Source of the DNA: Lentzea alba
GTDB lineage: Bacteria > Actinomycetota > Actinomycetes > Mycobacteriales > Pseudonocardiaceae
Assembly: GCF_011067745.1 (NCBI RefSeq)
Contig: NZ_JAAMPJ010000015.1
Coordinates: 154,281 to 218,280, forward strand
Reading direction: 5' to 3'
Length of the DNA: 64,000 nt
The notes under the pieces were generated by a model. It saw only the letters and a list, made by a program, of their open reading frames with translations. It did no database searches and was not told where the DNA came from. A program made the translations under genes and the position numbers. Shown here piece by piece: positions 50,413-59,368 of the stretch (the stretch's first letter is position 1; the number at the start of each line of letters is the position of its first letter).

Positions 50413-51921
50413 ATGACCGACTCCTACCTGGTCGACACCGCTGCCGGCACGCTACGCGGCATGCCCCTGCCCGGCGGCAGCATCCTGTTCGCGGGTGTCC
50501 CGTTCGCCGCTCCACCGGTCGGACCGCTGCGGTTGCGTCCGCCCCGACCACGGCAACCGTGGCCCGGTGTCCTGGATGCCACCCTGTTCCGCCCCGCACC
50601 CGCGCAGCGCGTCAGCGCCCTGGTGTCCGGGCAGGCCGCGCCTCCGCCTTTCCCGGGCAGCGACCTGTGGGCCCCGCCGACGCACTGCGACGAGGACTGC
50701 CTCTACCTCAACGTCTGGACCCCCGACCCCGCCGGCAGTCGCCCCGTGATCGTCTGGATCTACGGTGGGGGCTTCGACAGCGGCTCGGCGGCACCCCCGA
50801 TGACCGACGGTGCCGCACTGTCCCGGCTGACCGGCGCGGTGGTGGTCGCGGCCAACTACCGGCTCGGCGCGCTCGGGTACCTGCACCTGGCCGATCTCGG
50901 CGGTCCGGACTGGGCGAACTGCACCAACCTCGGTCTCCAAGACCAGGCCGCGGCCCTGCGCTGGGTCCGCGACAACATCGCGGCCTTCGGCGGGGACCCC
51001 GGCAACATCACGGTCGCAGGACAGTCCGCAGGAGCCTCCTCCATCGGCGCGCTGCTCGCCGCGCCCGCCGCGGCGGGCACCTTCCACCGGGCGATCCTGC
51101 AAAGCGGACACGCCCAACGGGTCGTCGACACCGCCACCGGCACCGCGATCGCCACAGACCTGATGGCCGCCCTCGGCCTCGACGAGATGGACGATCTTCT
51201 CGACGTTCCGGTCTCTGCGATCCTCGAGGTGCAGAGCAGTGTCATCGACGCCGACCTCGGCCGCCGCAGCCTGCCCGGCGGGCGTGGGTGGGGCGTGGTG
51301 GTGGACGGCAACGTCCTTCCCGAGCACCCGCAGCAGGCAGTCGCCGACGGCGCCGCCTCCGGGATCGGCCTGCTCGTCGGAGCCAACCGAGACGAGATGC
51401 GCCTCTTCCAAGCCCTGCAAGGGCCTGCCTACGCGCCCGCGGACGAACGTGCGCTCCTGGCCGAAATGCGGCAGGCCGGCATCGCCTCTCCCGAGCGGCT
51501 GCTCGCCGCCTACCGGCATCGGGCGCCCGACGCGGACCTGCCCGGGCTGCGCACGCTGTTCCTGACCGACGCCGTCTACCGGCGACCTGCCGGCGGGCTC
51601 GCCGCCGCCCAGGTCGCCGCCGGTGGACGTGCCCACACCTACCTGTTCTCAGCCGAACCACTAGGCCCGGTGCTCGGCGCGAGCCACGGCGCGGAGCTTG
51701 CCCTGCTCTTCGACCACGTCGACCCGGCCTCCCCGCAACTGCTCGAAGTCCGCGACGACCTCGCCTCCGCATGGGCCCGCTTCGTCGCCACCGGCGACCC
51801 GGGATGGCCGCTCTACGACCCTCAGGCCCAGCCCAACACCCGCCAGTTCGGCGCCAACGCCGGCATGGTCACCGACCCACCTGCCGACGACGTCGCCGCC
51901 GCATGGGCCGAACGAGCCTGA
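50413..51921 (+). CDS. Type-B carboxylesterase
   Basis: A 502-residue cytoplasmic esterase of the carboxylesterase type-B family. It opens with DTAAGTLRGMP and FAGVPFAAPPVGPLR. EDCLYLNVWTP and the oxyanion IYGGGF are typical, the nucleophile is Ser in GQSAGASS, and Glu in GANRDEMRLF and His in LGASHGAEL are the probable other triad members. No signal peptide. It is divergent from MarR, which may be relieved by one of its substrates. Natural substrate unknown. Confidence 0.88.
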   Translation: MTDSYLVDTAAGTLRGMPLPGGSILFAGVPFAAPPVGPLRLRPPRPRQPWPGVLDATLFRPAPAQRVSALVSGQAAPPPFPGSDLWAPPTHCDEDCLYLNVWTPDPAGSRPVIVWIYGGGFDSGSAAPPMTDGAALSRLTGAVVVAANYRLGALGYLHLADLGGPDWANCTNLGLQDQAAALRWVRDNIAAFGGDPGNITVAGQSAGASSIGALLAAPAAAGTFHRAILQSGHAQRVVDTATGTAIATDLMAALGLDEMDDLLDVPVSAILEVQSSVIDADLGRRSLPGGRGWGVVVDGNVLPEHPQQAVADGAASGIGLLVGANRDEMRLFQALQGPAYAPADERALLAEMRQAGIASPERLLAAYRHRAPDADLPGLRTLFLTDAVYRRPAGGLAAAQVAAGGRAHTYLFSAEPLGPVLGASHGAELALLFDHVDPASPQLLEVRDDLASAWARFVATGDPGWPLYDPQAQPNTRQFGANAGMVTDPPADDVAAAWAERA

Positions 51922-51943
51922 TCCACGCCGGGAGCCGGCAGCG

Positions 51944-52309
51944 TTACCGGGTGGAAAGGCCGGGGAGTTCCGCCACCGCCGACTCCGGAGATCCCCACGG
52001 CTCCTCCAGTGCGGCCCGAAGCGCGGTGACGGTGTCCACGCCGACGCGCCCGGCGAGCGCGGCTTCGAGCCCGGCCAGCATCTGCATCGTCTCCGCGCGG
52101 CGCCGAGCACCGGCCACCGTGAGGCGCACGAGCTTCGACCGAGCTGACTGCGGGTCGGTCTCCACGGTCACCACGCCCGCGGCGACGAGTTCATGGACCC
52201 ACTGGTGCGCGGTCGGGGCGCTGACGCCCAGACGCCGGGCCAGTTCGGCGATGCTCGCCCCTTCCGACGGGAGCTGACTCAGCAGGGTCCTCGGGGCCGT
52301 CCAGGCCAT
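51944..52309 (-). CDS. Winged-helix (MarR-like) protein, probably N-terminally truncated
   Basis: A 121-residue frame with a clear winged helix (SIAELARRLGVSAPTAHQWV, then SARSKLVRLTVAGARRRAE) but without the first helices of MarR proteins. Its ATG lies inside a fragment of an unrelated gene on the other strand and has no good ribosome-binding site. It is therefore likely a remnant left by a deletion ending near 52300, though a short protein could be made. Confidence 0.5.
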   Translation of the reverse strand: MAWTAPRTLLSQLPSEGASIAELARRLGVSAPTAHQWVHELVAAGVVTVETDPQSARSKLVRLTVAGARRRAETMQMLAGLEAALAGRVGVDTVTALRAALEEPWGSPESAVAELPGLSTR

Positions 52310-52454
52310 CGGCGCCGACCGGCTGCTGTTCGCCGTCGACTACCCCTACGAATCGACCGCCGAGGCAGTCGAGTTCCTCCGCACAGCGCCGTTCTGCCGC
52401 GCCGACCTCGAACGCATCGCACACCTCAACGCGGCGCACCTGCTGCGTCTCTGA
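52299..52454 (+). pseudogene. C-terminal relic of an amidohydrolase-2 family enzyme
   Basis: The plus-strand frame reads VQAIGADRLLFAVDYPYEST, then AEAVEFLRTAPF and ends AHLLRL. GADRLLFAVDYPYE is the metal-site region of amidohydrolase-2 (decarboxylase-like) enzymes. Only about 51 codons remain, cut at the same place where the MarR-like gene loses its N-terminus. Confidence 0.7.
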
Positions 52455-52471
52455 ACGGAGTTCCGGCTTGA

Positions 52472-53881
52472 TCAGAGGGTCGGGACGATCGTGGCGATGG
52501 TGCCGTCGGGGTTGAACGTCATGCGGTCGATGGTCACCTCGCGGTTGGTGCCGTTTCCCGCGGGCATCGCGAAGCGGTGGTAGGCAACGTGCCAGGTGTC
52601 GGTGCCGGGCGTCTTGACGACCGAGTGGTGCCCGGTGCCCTTGATGCCGAGGCTGAGCCGTTTCTGGAGCACGACACCGCGCTTGGTCCACGGTCCGAGC
52701 GGGGACGAGCCGGTCGCGTAGGCGACCTGGTAGTTCTCGTCGCGCGTGTCGCCCTCCGACCACATGAAGTAGTAGGTGCCGTTGCGCTTCAACACGAACG
52801 CCGCCTCGCGGAACCCGGAAGTCGTGATCGTGCGCACCGCCGCCGGGTTGAACGAGATCATGTCCGGGTTCAGCGGAACGACGTGCGCCGCCCCGTTGCC
52901 CCAGTAGAGATAGGACTGTCCGTTGTCGTCGGTGAACACCATCGGGTCGATGGCCTGTCCTGAGTACGCTCCGGCCCGGATCAGCGGTGTGCCCAGGGCA
53001 TCCCGGAACGGGCCGGTGGGGGAGTCGGACACGGCGACGCCGAGGTGCTTGGCGGTGTTGCCGGACGCGGCGCCGCCGCTGAAGTACAGGTAGTAGCGGC
53101 CGTTCTTGGCGACCACCGCCGGCGCCCACGCCGAGTTGTCGGCCCACGACACGTCCGGTCCGTGGTTCAGGATCACGCCGTGGTCGGTCCAGTTGACCAG
53201 GTCGGTTGAGGAGAAGGCTTTGTAGTGGGGCGCGGACCAGCTCGCGTAGCCATCGGTCGTGGGGTAGAGGTAGTACCGGCCGTTGAAGTGGGTGATGTGC
53301 GGGTCCGCGAACAGCCCGGGGATGACCGGCCCCTTGGTGGTCTTGGGGGTCCACGGCGCGGTCAACCGGAAGGAGCTGGCGGCCCGGAACTCCGCGGTGT
53401 CCTGGGTCGGGTCGAGCCAGAGCTCGAGGTTGCGGTGCCGCAGCCGCCGGTTCGGGAAGTTGAACGACACCAGCGACGTCGAGCCGGTCACCGAACCCGC
53501 TGTGGGGCAGAACGTCGCGTCGCCGCGGAACTCCGCCGCACCCGTGTTGGCCTCCAGGCGCACGCGGTAGTCCCGGTGCCGCAGGAACAGCCCGTTGGTG
53601 GCCTGGAAGGAATAACACGACGGTGACGCGAGACCGGACACCACGGTGAAGGTGGCGTCCGACTTGGCCTGCGCCGAACTCCCGGAGGTGACCGCGCCGA
53701 GGCGGCCCAGCCGGTCGCTGTGCTGGACGAACCGGCCGGGGAGGTTCACCGACTCCAGCGACTGTGCCCCGGTGGGGATCGTTGCGGTGGGCAGGACGTC
53801 CGCGGGCGCCGGAGCGCCGGGAAGGATGACGGCCGAGACGACGAGAGCCGTCACCACAAGAGCACGTGCCGGTCGGTTCAT
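52472..53881 (-). CDS. Secreted AbfB (CBM42)-GH43 glycosidase
   Basis: A 469-residue secreted protein: signal peptide 1-28, AbfB-type beta-trefoil 38-175 (SLESVNLPGRFVQHSDRLGR, RHRNLELWLDP), GH43 propeller 180-469. Candidate catalytic residues: Asp in GLFADPHITHFNG, Asp in QAIDPMVFTDD and Glu in FREAAFVLKRNG. CBM42 binds arabinofuranose, so arabinan or arabinose side chains of arabinogalactan are the likely target. Starts with ATG 53881; the next minus-strand gene upstream (GH53) ends ten bases away, so the two are co-transcribed. Confidence 0.87.
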   Translation of the reverse strand: MNRPARALVVTALVVSAVILPGAPAPADVLPTATIPTGAQSLESVNLPGRFVQHSDRLGRLGAVTSGSSAQAKSDATFTVVSGLASPSCYSFQATNGLFLRHRDYRVRLEANTGAAEFRGDATFCPTAGSVTGSTSLVSFNFPNRRLRHRNLELWLDPTQDTAEFRAASSFRLTAPWTPKTTKGPVIPGLFADPHITHFNGRYYLYPTTDGYASWSAPHYKAFSSTDLVNWTDHGVILNHGPDVSWADNSAWAPAVVAKNGRYYLYFSGGAASGNTAKHLGVAVSDSPTGPFRDALGTPLIRAGAYSGQAIDPMVFTDDNGQSYLYWGNGAAHVVPLNPDMISFNPAAVRTITTSGFREAAFVLKRNGTYYFMWSEGDTRDENYQVAYATGSSPLGPWTKRGVVLQKRLSLGIKGTGHHSVVKTPGTDTWHVAYHRFAMPAGNGTNREVTIDRMTFNPDGTIATIVPTL

Positions 53882-53891
53882 GTCGCCCTCT

Positions 53892-55778
53892 CTAGATCAC
53901 GTCGATGACCGCGGTGACCTTGCCCAGCGCCGTGGTTCCGCTGACGACGACCTCACCGGGCCGGTCAGTCGCTCCGCCCGGCAGTGGTTGCCAGCGAACG
54001 GGAATGGCGGTGAGGGCGTTGCTCGCGGTGGTGAGCCTGCGGACGGTGGACGGGAGTGCCGGGGTCCTGCCCACGCGTGTGGCGACGTGAACGGTGTCCT
54101 CGAGGACGTACTTGGCCCGGCTCGCGTTGAACACGTTGATCGACGCGTGCGGCTCGTAGGTGTCCGGCATGCCAGGCACGGCGCGGAACATCGTCTGCCA
54201 GCCGACCGGCTCCCAGACCAGTACGCCGGCGCCCCTGTTGCCGACCACGTCGTTGGCGGCCTGGAAGACCCGCTGGATGGCGTCCGCCTGTCCCTGGATC
54301 GTGCGCGGGAATGGCGAGTTGGGCATCGGCGCGCCACCGCCGCCGGACGCCGGGTAGGAGGTCTCGGCGATGTCGATCTCGTAGCCGGGGTACGTCGTCG
54401 CGATCTCGTGGAGGTTGGTTTCCAGCGCCTCCGGCGTACCGTGCCACTCCGGGTAGTAGGAGATCGCGAGCACGTCGGGGTTCTGCCCCTTGGCCTTCAC
54501 CCTGGTCAGGAACTGGTGCCAGAACTCCATGGTCTTCTCGAGCCGCCCGGTGCCGACGATCACGTGGATCTCGACCTTGCTCTTCGGCGACGTGTCGCGG
54601 ACGGCCTTGATCCCGGACGCGGCCAGCGTGGTGAACCGATCCCACGCCTCTTCGTAGAGCCGTTGCTCGGCCGGGTCGGCCGACTTCCAGTACCGCCACA
54701 GCAGGCCACCGCCCGGCTTCGACTGGTAGACGTCGGCCTGGTCGACGAAATACGGCGGGGCCGTCGTGCCGATGAGTGCCGCCTCGTTGCCGTACATGAA
54801 GCCGTTGATGATCTCGTTGCCGACGGCGACCTTGTCCGGCCTGGTGCCCTGGCGAATCAGCTGACGCAGGTAGTCCTGGGTGTAGCCGTAGACCGCCTTG
54901 GTCAGATCGGCGAACTCCAGCTGTGCCCAGGCGCGCGGTTTCGGCTGCTTGCTCGGGTCCGCCCAGGAGTCCGCGTAGTGGAAGTCGATGCCGAGACCCA
55001 GGTTCCGGTTCTTGACCAGTCGCGCGGACTCGAGCGAACGTTGCGGACCCTGGTACGGGATCGCGTTCGGCTGGCCGGTGCTCTCGCTCCTGGGCTCGTT
55101 GAAGATCCGCAACCGGGAGAACTGCATGCCGCGGTCCTTGACCACGTCGAGCACGTGTGGTCCGGCACCCTTGTCGGCGGACAGCGGGTTGACCCAGTAC
55201 TGGTGGTTCCTCCGATCGTCCATCCAGGACAGATCGGCGCCGAGGGTGAGGTCGTCGCGCAGGTAGTTGAAGACCTGCAGCTCACTCACCCCGACCTTCG
55301 CGGTGCCGGTGATCGTGAGCCGGACGAAGCGCGTTCCGGGCCGGGTGAACAGGTGTACCGCTCCCCGTGCCGCGGTGCGGTTGTGGGACATGTCGGCGAT
55401 CTCGTTCCACCGGCTGCCGTCGGGCGAGGCCTCGATGGTGTACCGGTAGGCCACGCCGCGGTCGGCGAAGAGCACCTTGACCTTGCGCAGGTTGTCGTAG
55501 GCGCCGCCGAGGTCGACGGTGAGCCGCTGCCTGGCGCTGGGACCGTCCGAGTACCAGGATGTCGCCGGGTTCCCGTCGATCGCTGATCCGGCGGTCGACG
55601 AGCCGCTGCTCGCGGTGGCGGAGGCCCAGAACTTGGCGGCGATGTTGCTCTCGATCGGTTTAATGTCGGCGGTGCCGTAGATGGCGTGCGCTGGCGGGGG
55701 AACTATCAGCACCCCGGCCGCCATGGTCACGAAGGCGGCGAATGCCGCGGTGACACGCGACCGAAACCGAGCGATCAT
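53892..55778 (-). CDS. GH53 endo-galactanase with discoidin and Ig-like domains
   Basis: A 628-residue secreted protein. A signal peptide (1-34) is followed by an F5/8 type C (discoidin) domain (45-175; GSAIDGNPATSWYSDG), a GH53 barrel (180-530) with acid/base Glu in VAVGNEIING and nucleophile Glu in IDIAETSYP, and a C-terminal Ig-like domain. It cuts beta-1,4-galactan. ATG 55778 follows GGAGAG. It differs from the compact GH53 at 9055 by its binding modules, which suggests a role on insoluble material. An operator lies at 55944-55957. Confidence 0.9.
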   Translation of the reverse strand: MIARFRSRVTAAFAAFVTMAAGVLIVPPPAHAIYGTADIKPIESNIAAKFWASATASSGSSTAGSAIDGNPATSWYSDGPSARQRLTVDLGGAYDNLRKVKVLFADRGVAYRYTIEASPDGSRWNEIADMSHNRTAARGAVHLFTRPGTRFVRLTITGTAKVGVSELQVFNYLRDDLTLGADLSWMDDRRNHQYWVNPLSADKGAGPHVLDVVKDRGMQFSRLRIFNEPRSESTGQPNAIPYQGPQRSLESARLVKNRNLGLGIDFHYADSWADPSKQPKPRAWAQLEFADLTKAVYGYTQDYLRQLIRQGTRPDKVAVGNEIINGFMYGNEAALIGTTAPPYFVDQADVYQSKPGGGLLWRYWKSADPAEQRLYEEAWDRFTTLAASGIKAVRDTSPKSKVEIHVIVGTGRLEKTMEFWHQFLTRVKAKGQNPDVLAISYYPEWHGTPEALETNLHEIATTYPGYEIDIAETSYPASGGGGAPMPNSPFPRTIQGQADAIQRVFQAANDVVGNRGAGVLVWEPVGWQTMFRAVPGMPDTYEPHASINVFNASRAKYVLEDTVHVATRVGRTPALPSTVRRLTTASNALTAIPVRWQPLPGGATDRPGEVVVSGTTALGKVTAVIDVI

Positions 55779-55943
55779 GTCTCTCTCTCCGAACATGTGC
55801 GGGTTGTGAGTTGGCAAGGTGGTCGCGGTTCCCTTCGGGCAGAAGGGAAGGGGACACGAGATCAGCCGTCGTCCGGCGCCAGGTAGTTACCATGGCTCGT
55901 TTCAATCCACGGCGCAAGGCTTGACTCTGTTGCAAGACAGGAA

Positions 55944-55957
55944 GGAAAGCGGTTTCC
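55944..55957 (-). promoter_or_regulatory. Operator GGAAAGCGGTTTCC
   Basis: A 14-bp palindrome with one mismatch, 166 bases upstream of the GH53-discoidin start. It is the same type as the sites at 15385 and 56071 and so probably binds the same regulator. Confidence 0.55.
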
Positions 55958-55996
55958 CAATCGAATGGCGAGCAGTCGGCCGCGTCGAATCGACGT

Positions 55997-56024
55997 GACG
56001 TTCGACGGGCTCATGTCGAACGTC
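55997..56024. other. Inverted repeat between divergent GH53 and GH59 genes
   Basis: GACGTTCGAC (55997-56006) and GTCGAACGTC (56015-56024) are perfect 10-bp arms with an eight-base gap. It lies midway between the operators at 55944 and 56071. It could be a regulator site or an RNA hairpin. Confidence 0.5.
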
Positions 56025-56070
56025 GCGAACCGAAGCGAGACGCTGCACCTGCGCCCCTTGTGTCAGACGA

Positions 56071-56086
56071 AGGAAAGCGCTTTCCT
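56071..56086 (+). promoter_or_regulatory. Perfect operator AGGAAAGCGCTTTCCT
   Basis: A perfect 16-bp palindrome 39 bases upstream of the GH59 start, of the LacI-family type with a central CG step. It is the best example of the third operator class in this window. No LacI gene adjoins it. Confidence 0.65.
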
Positions 56087-56125
56087 GGTCGTAGGTCCGT
56101 CCGCTGGCCGACAGGAGACCTGACT

Positions 56126-59100
56126 GTGCATCACCGATCCGTCCGACCTCCGCTGGACCGCGGCCCAGCCGCACCGGCCCGCGCCCGCGCCCGCGCCCGC
56201 AAGATTCTGTGCGTGCTGTCGCTGTCCGCGCTGTTCCTGGCATCCGTGCTGTTCGGGACACTCGCCAACACGCCGGCAGTCCTGGCCGAAGACGCGTCGG
56301 TACCTGTCACGGTGAGCAACCGCGCCACCGGCAAGTTCATCGATGGTGCCGGACGTACGAGCGAGGGTGCCAACGCGAGCCAGTACGCGGGATCGGGCAG
56401 CGACAACCAGCTGTGGCTGATCGAACCGGCGGGAAGCTACGTCCGGATCAAGAACCGGGCCACGGGGCTGTACCTCGACGGCATGGGCCGCACCGCCGGC
56501 GGGTCTGTCTGCGGTCAGCGGAGCGACTCCGCTGACAACAGCCAGCAGTGGACGCGGGAAGCTGCCGGAGGCTTTGCCAAGTTCAGGAACCGGGCGACCG
56601 GGCTGTACCTCGACGGTGCCGGGCGCACCGACGACGGCGCGGACCTCAAGCAGTACGGCGCCAGCAGCAGCTCCAACCAGCAGTGGTCGGTGTCCGAGAC
56701 GGGTCACCGGATCGTGCTGAACGGGAACGACATCAAGGCCGGCAACGTCAACGGCCTCACCTTCAAGGGGTTCGGCCTGCTCAGCGCGAACAGCACGAGC
56801 GAGCTGCTGATGGACTACAAGTCGCAGCACCCGGACAAGTACGCGGAGATGCTCCAGATCCTGTTCGGTGGACCGAGTCCGGTCCTGACGAACGTGAAGA
56901 TCGAGATGGGCAACGACCGGAACAACTCCACCGGGCCGGATCCGGCCACCATGCGGTTGGAGAATGAGGCGCCGAACGTCAAGCGGCATCAGGGGTTCCA
57001 GCTCGCGGCCGACGCCAGGAAGGTGAACCCCGGCCTCAAGGTGAGCATCCTGCGCTGGAACGCCCCCGCGTGGGCGAACAGCAATGACAAGATCTACACC
57101 TGGTACAAGAAGTCGATCATCGAGGCGTACCGCACCTACGGATTCATGGTCGACTACGTCAACCCCGGGCTCAACGAGCGTGCGCCGGACCTGGCCTGGA
57201 GCAAGCGGTACGCGAGCCTGGTCAGGGCGGACGCCTCCGGTTTCGCCAACGCCACCGAGCGCGCGCTGTACAACCGCATCCAGGTGGTGATCTCGGACGA
57301 GGCCGGGCTGGGCAGCTTCGGCGGGGCGATGGTGAGCGATGCCGGCCTGCGTGACGCCGTCGCGGTTGCCGGATACCACTACAACCCCGACGACGACAGC
57401 GTCGGAAACTTCAAGCGCCTGGCTCAGGTGTTCGACAAGGAGGTCTGGAACAGCGAGGCGCAGGCCACCTTCGGCAACTCGGCTTTCCGGCCCAACAACA
57501 ACATGAAGGAGCCGACTGTCGCGGGGACCGGCATCGGCGGCAGGAACAGCGCGCTGGAGATGGGTAACACGATCATCAAGGGGTTCACCAACTCCAACCG
57601 GACGAACTTCATCTACCAGCCGGCCGTAGGCGCCTTCTACGAAGGCGGGCAGTACAGCTTCAAGGAACTGGTCAGCGCGCGCGACCCGTGGTCGGGCTGG
57701 ATCCACTACGACGCGGGCCTCCACATCCTGCGGCACTTCAGCTGGTTCGCGAAGACCGGCTGGGAGAACCAGGGCAACACCGCAGGGGTCTGGAGAGCCG
57801 TGCCCCAGTCGAGCCACACCGGCGCCACGGGCACCAACCCCGTCATCGGGCGCAACGGCACCCCCAGCTACCTGACGCTGGCCGCGCCGGACAAGCGGGA
57901 CTTCTCGACCGTCCTCATGAACGACAGCGAGTACCCGCAGACCTACCGCGTCAGCACCGTCAACATGGCGTACACCGGTGCGCCCGCACTGGAGATGTGG
58001 GAGACGCGCGCGGCCGACCGGGGTCAGGCCTTCAACGCCAACTACATGAAGCATCTTGGCAACGTCACCGCCGGCTCCGACGGTGTGTACACCGTCAAGG
58101 TCAAGGCCAACTCGGTTGTCACCGTGACGACACTGGCGCGGCACACGAACCCGGCGTACCAGGCGCCGCTGCCGGTGGAGGGTGCGCGAACCGTGCTGGA
58201 CACGGACGCCTCCGGTTCGGGCAACCACACCCAGGACGACACCTTGTACGCGGACGACTTCGACTACACCGACAAGCGCGTGCCGGTGATCGGGGCCGGC
58301 GGCGCGATCGTGGGAAGCGAGGACTTCGTCGCCTCCCGCGGCGGATCCAAGAGCGCGATTCCGCTGTACGCAAGCGATCGCAACGGCGCTTTCGAGGCTC
58401 ATCTTCCGGACGGGTCGACCAACTATGTTCTCCGGCAGCAGCTCGACAGGACGATCCACGGGCTTGGCGGCGCGTGGAGCAGCGGCGATCCGGTCACCCG
58501 GATCGGAGACAGCCGGTGGTTGAACTACGAGGCCAGCGTCGACGTCTCGTTCGAGAACAACGGTCTGCAGGACGGCGCCAACCACGCCGTCCTCGGGGTC
58601 CGGCAGCAGCACGGCGATGTCGGCGCACCATACAAGCTGAAGTTCACCTTCGACGGCGGCTGGCAGCTGATCGTCAACGGCAACGTGGCGGCCAGTGGCA
58701 ATGTGGTGAGCGGCGTCGGCGGTGTGAGAATTCCGGGTTTCAACACCGCCCACAACGCATGGCACAAGCTCGCCCTCAAGGCCGCCGGCAGTGAGGTCAC
58801 CGCTTCACTCGACGGCGTCACGCTCACCCGGCACACCGATCCGGCACCCAAGCTCTCCGGCCGCGTCGAGCTCGGCAGCGGCTACTACAACACCAGGTTC
58901 GACAACCTCCGAGTGCGCACCCTCGACGGCTTCACGCCGTATTACGCCGAGCTGCTGGACAACCTGGAGACGAACGATCTGGGCGGCGCGCCCGCCACCA
59001 AGCTCGTCTACAGTGGACAGTGGGCTCATGAGAGCGGCAAGAGCATGTTCAACTACCAGCGGACGTTGTCCGCGAGCCAGGGATCCGGCGCGACGCTGAG

Positions 59101-59329
59101 CTACACCTTCACGGGAACCGGGCTCGACATCACCGGACCCAACAACGGTTCGGCGGTGCTCGAGGTGACCGTCGACGGACGCGTCGTCGCCAGCGAGGCC
59201 CGCACGGTGGCATCGGCCGAGTTCTACCAGGCCTTCGCCCTGCGCGGGCTCGCGTCCGGGCGGCACGACGTTCAGATCAAGGTGCGCAGCGGAACCCTGG
59301 TCGTCGACGCGGTCGCGGTTGTCGGCTAG
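56126..59329 (+). CDS. Ricin-domain GH59 (galactocerebrosidase-like) enzyme
   Basis: A 1067-residue secreted protein starting at GTG 56126 (AGGAGA seven bases upstream). A leader with an Ala-Arg repeat is followed by a ricin-type domain (58-195), a GH59 barrel (205-640) and C-terminal beta-sandwich domains. The barrel matches GALC in LLMDYKSQHPDKYAEML, the acid/base Glu in PGLNERAP, the nucleophile Glu in VWNSEAQATF and DPWSGWIHYD. GH59 enzymes remove beta-linked galactose. In this setting galactan or arabinogalactan is a more likely substrate than galactosylceramide; this is inference. Confidence 0.8.
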   Translation: MHHRSVRPPLDRGPAAPARARARARKILCVLSLSALFLASVLFGTLANTPAVLAEDASVPVTVSNRATGKFIDGAGRTSEGANASQYAGSGSDNQLWLIEPAGSYVRIKNRATGLYLDGMGRTAGGSVCGQRSDSADNSQQWTREAAGGFAKFRNRATGLYLDGAGRTDDGADLKQYGASSSSNQQWSVSETGHRIVLNGNDIKAGNVNGLTFKGFGLLSANSTSELLMDYKSQHPDKYAEMLQILFGGPSPVLTNVKIEMGNDRNNSTGPDPATMRLENEAPNVKRHQGFQLAADARKVNPGLKVSILRWNAPAWANSNDKIYTWYKKSIIEAYRTYGFMVDYVNPGLNERAPDLAWSKRYASLVRADASGFANATERALYNRIQVVISDEAGLGSFGGAMVSDAGLRDAVAVAGYHYNPDDDSVGNFKRLAQVFDKEVWNSEAQATFGNSAFRPNNNMKEPTVAGTGIGGRNSALEMGNTIIKGFTNSNRTNFIYQPAVGAFYEGGQYSFKELVSARDPWSGWIHYDAGLHILRHFSWFAKTGWENQGNTAGVWRAVPQSSHTGATGTNPVIGRNGTPSYLTLAAPDKRDFSTVLMNDSEYPQTYRVSTVNMAYTGAPALEMWETRAADRGQAFNANYMKHLGNVTAGSDGVYTVKVKANSVVTVTTLARHTNPAYQAPLPVEGARTVLDTDASGSGNHTQDDTLYADDFDYTDKRVPVIGAGGAIVGSEDFVASRGGSKSAIPLYASDRNGAFEAHLPDGSTNYVLRQQLDRTIHGLGGAWSSGDPVTRIGDSRWLNYEASVDVSFENNGLQDGANHAVLGVRQQHGDVGAPYKLKFTFDGGWQLIVNGNVAASGNVVSGVGGVRIPGFNTAHNAWHKLALKAAGSEVTASLDGVTLTRHTDPAPKLSGRVELGSGYYNTRFDNLRVRTLDGFTPYYAELLDNLETNDLGGAPATKLVYSGQWAHESGKSMFNYQRTLSASQGSGATLSYTFTGTGLDITGPNNGSAVLEVTVDGRVVASEARTVASAEFYQAFALRGLASGRHDVQIKVRSGTLVVDAVAVVG

Positions 59330-59368
59330 CACGACCCCAGGTCCGAACCAGTGAAGAGGACGCCGCTC

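Noticed and set aside
56171..56202. Tandem GCCCGC repeats as a possible repeat element
   Set aside because: They lie inside the GH59 leader and simply encode an Ala-Arg run; only about four units.
56063..58765. A 900-codon minus-strand frame opposite GH59
   Set aside because: Same mirror effect; no ribosome-binding site and no recognisable motif, while the plus strand encodes a clear GH59 enzyme.
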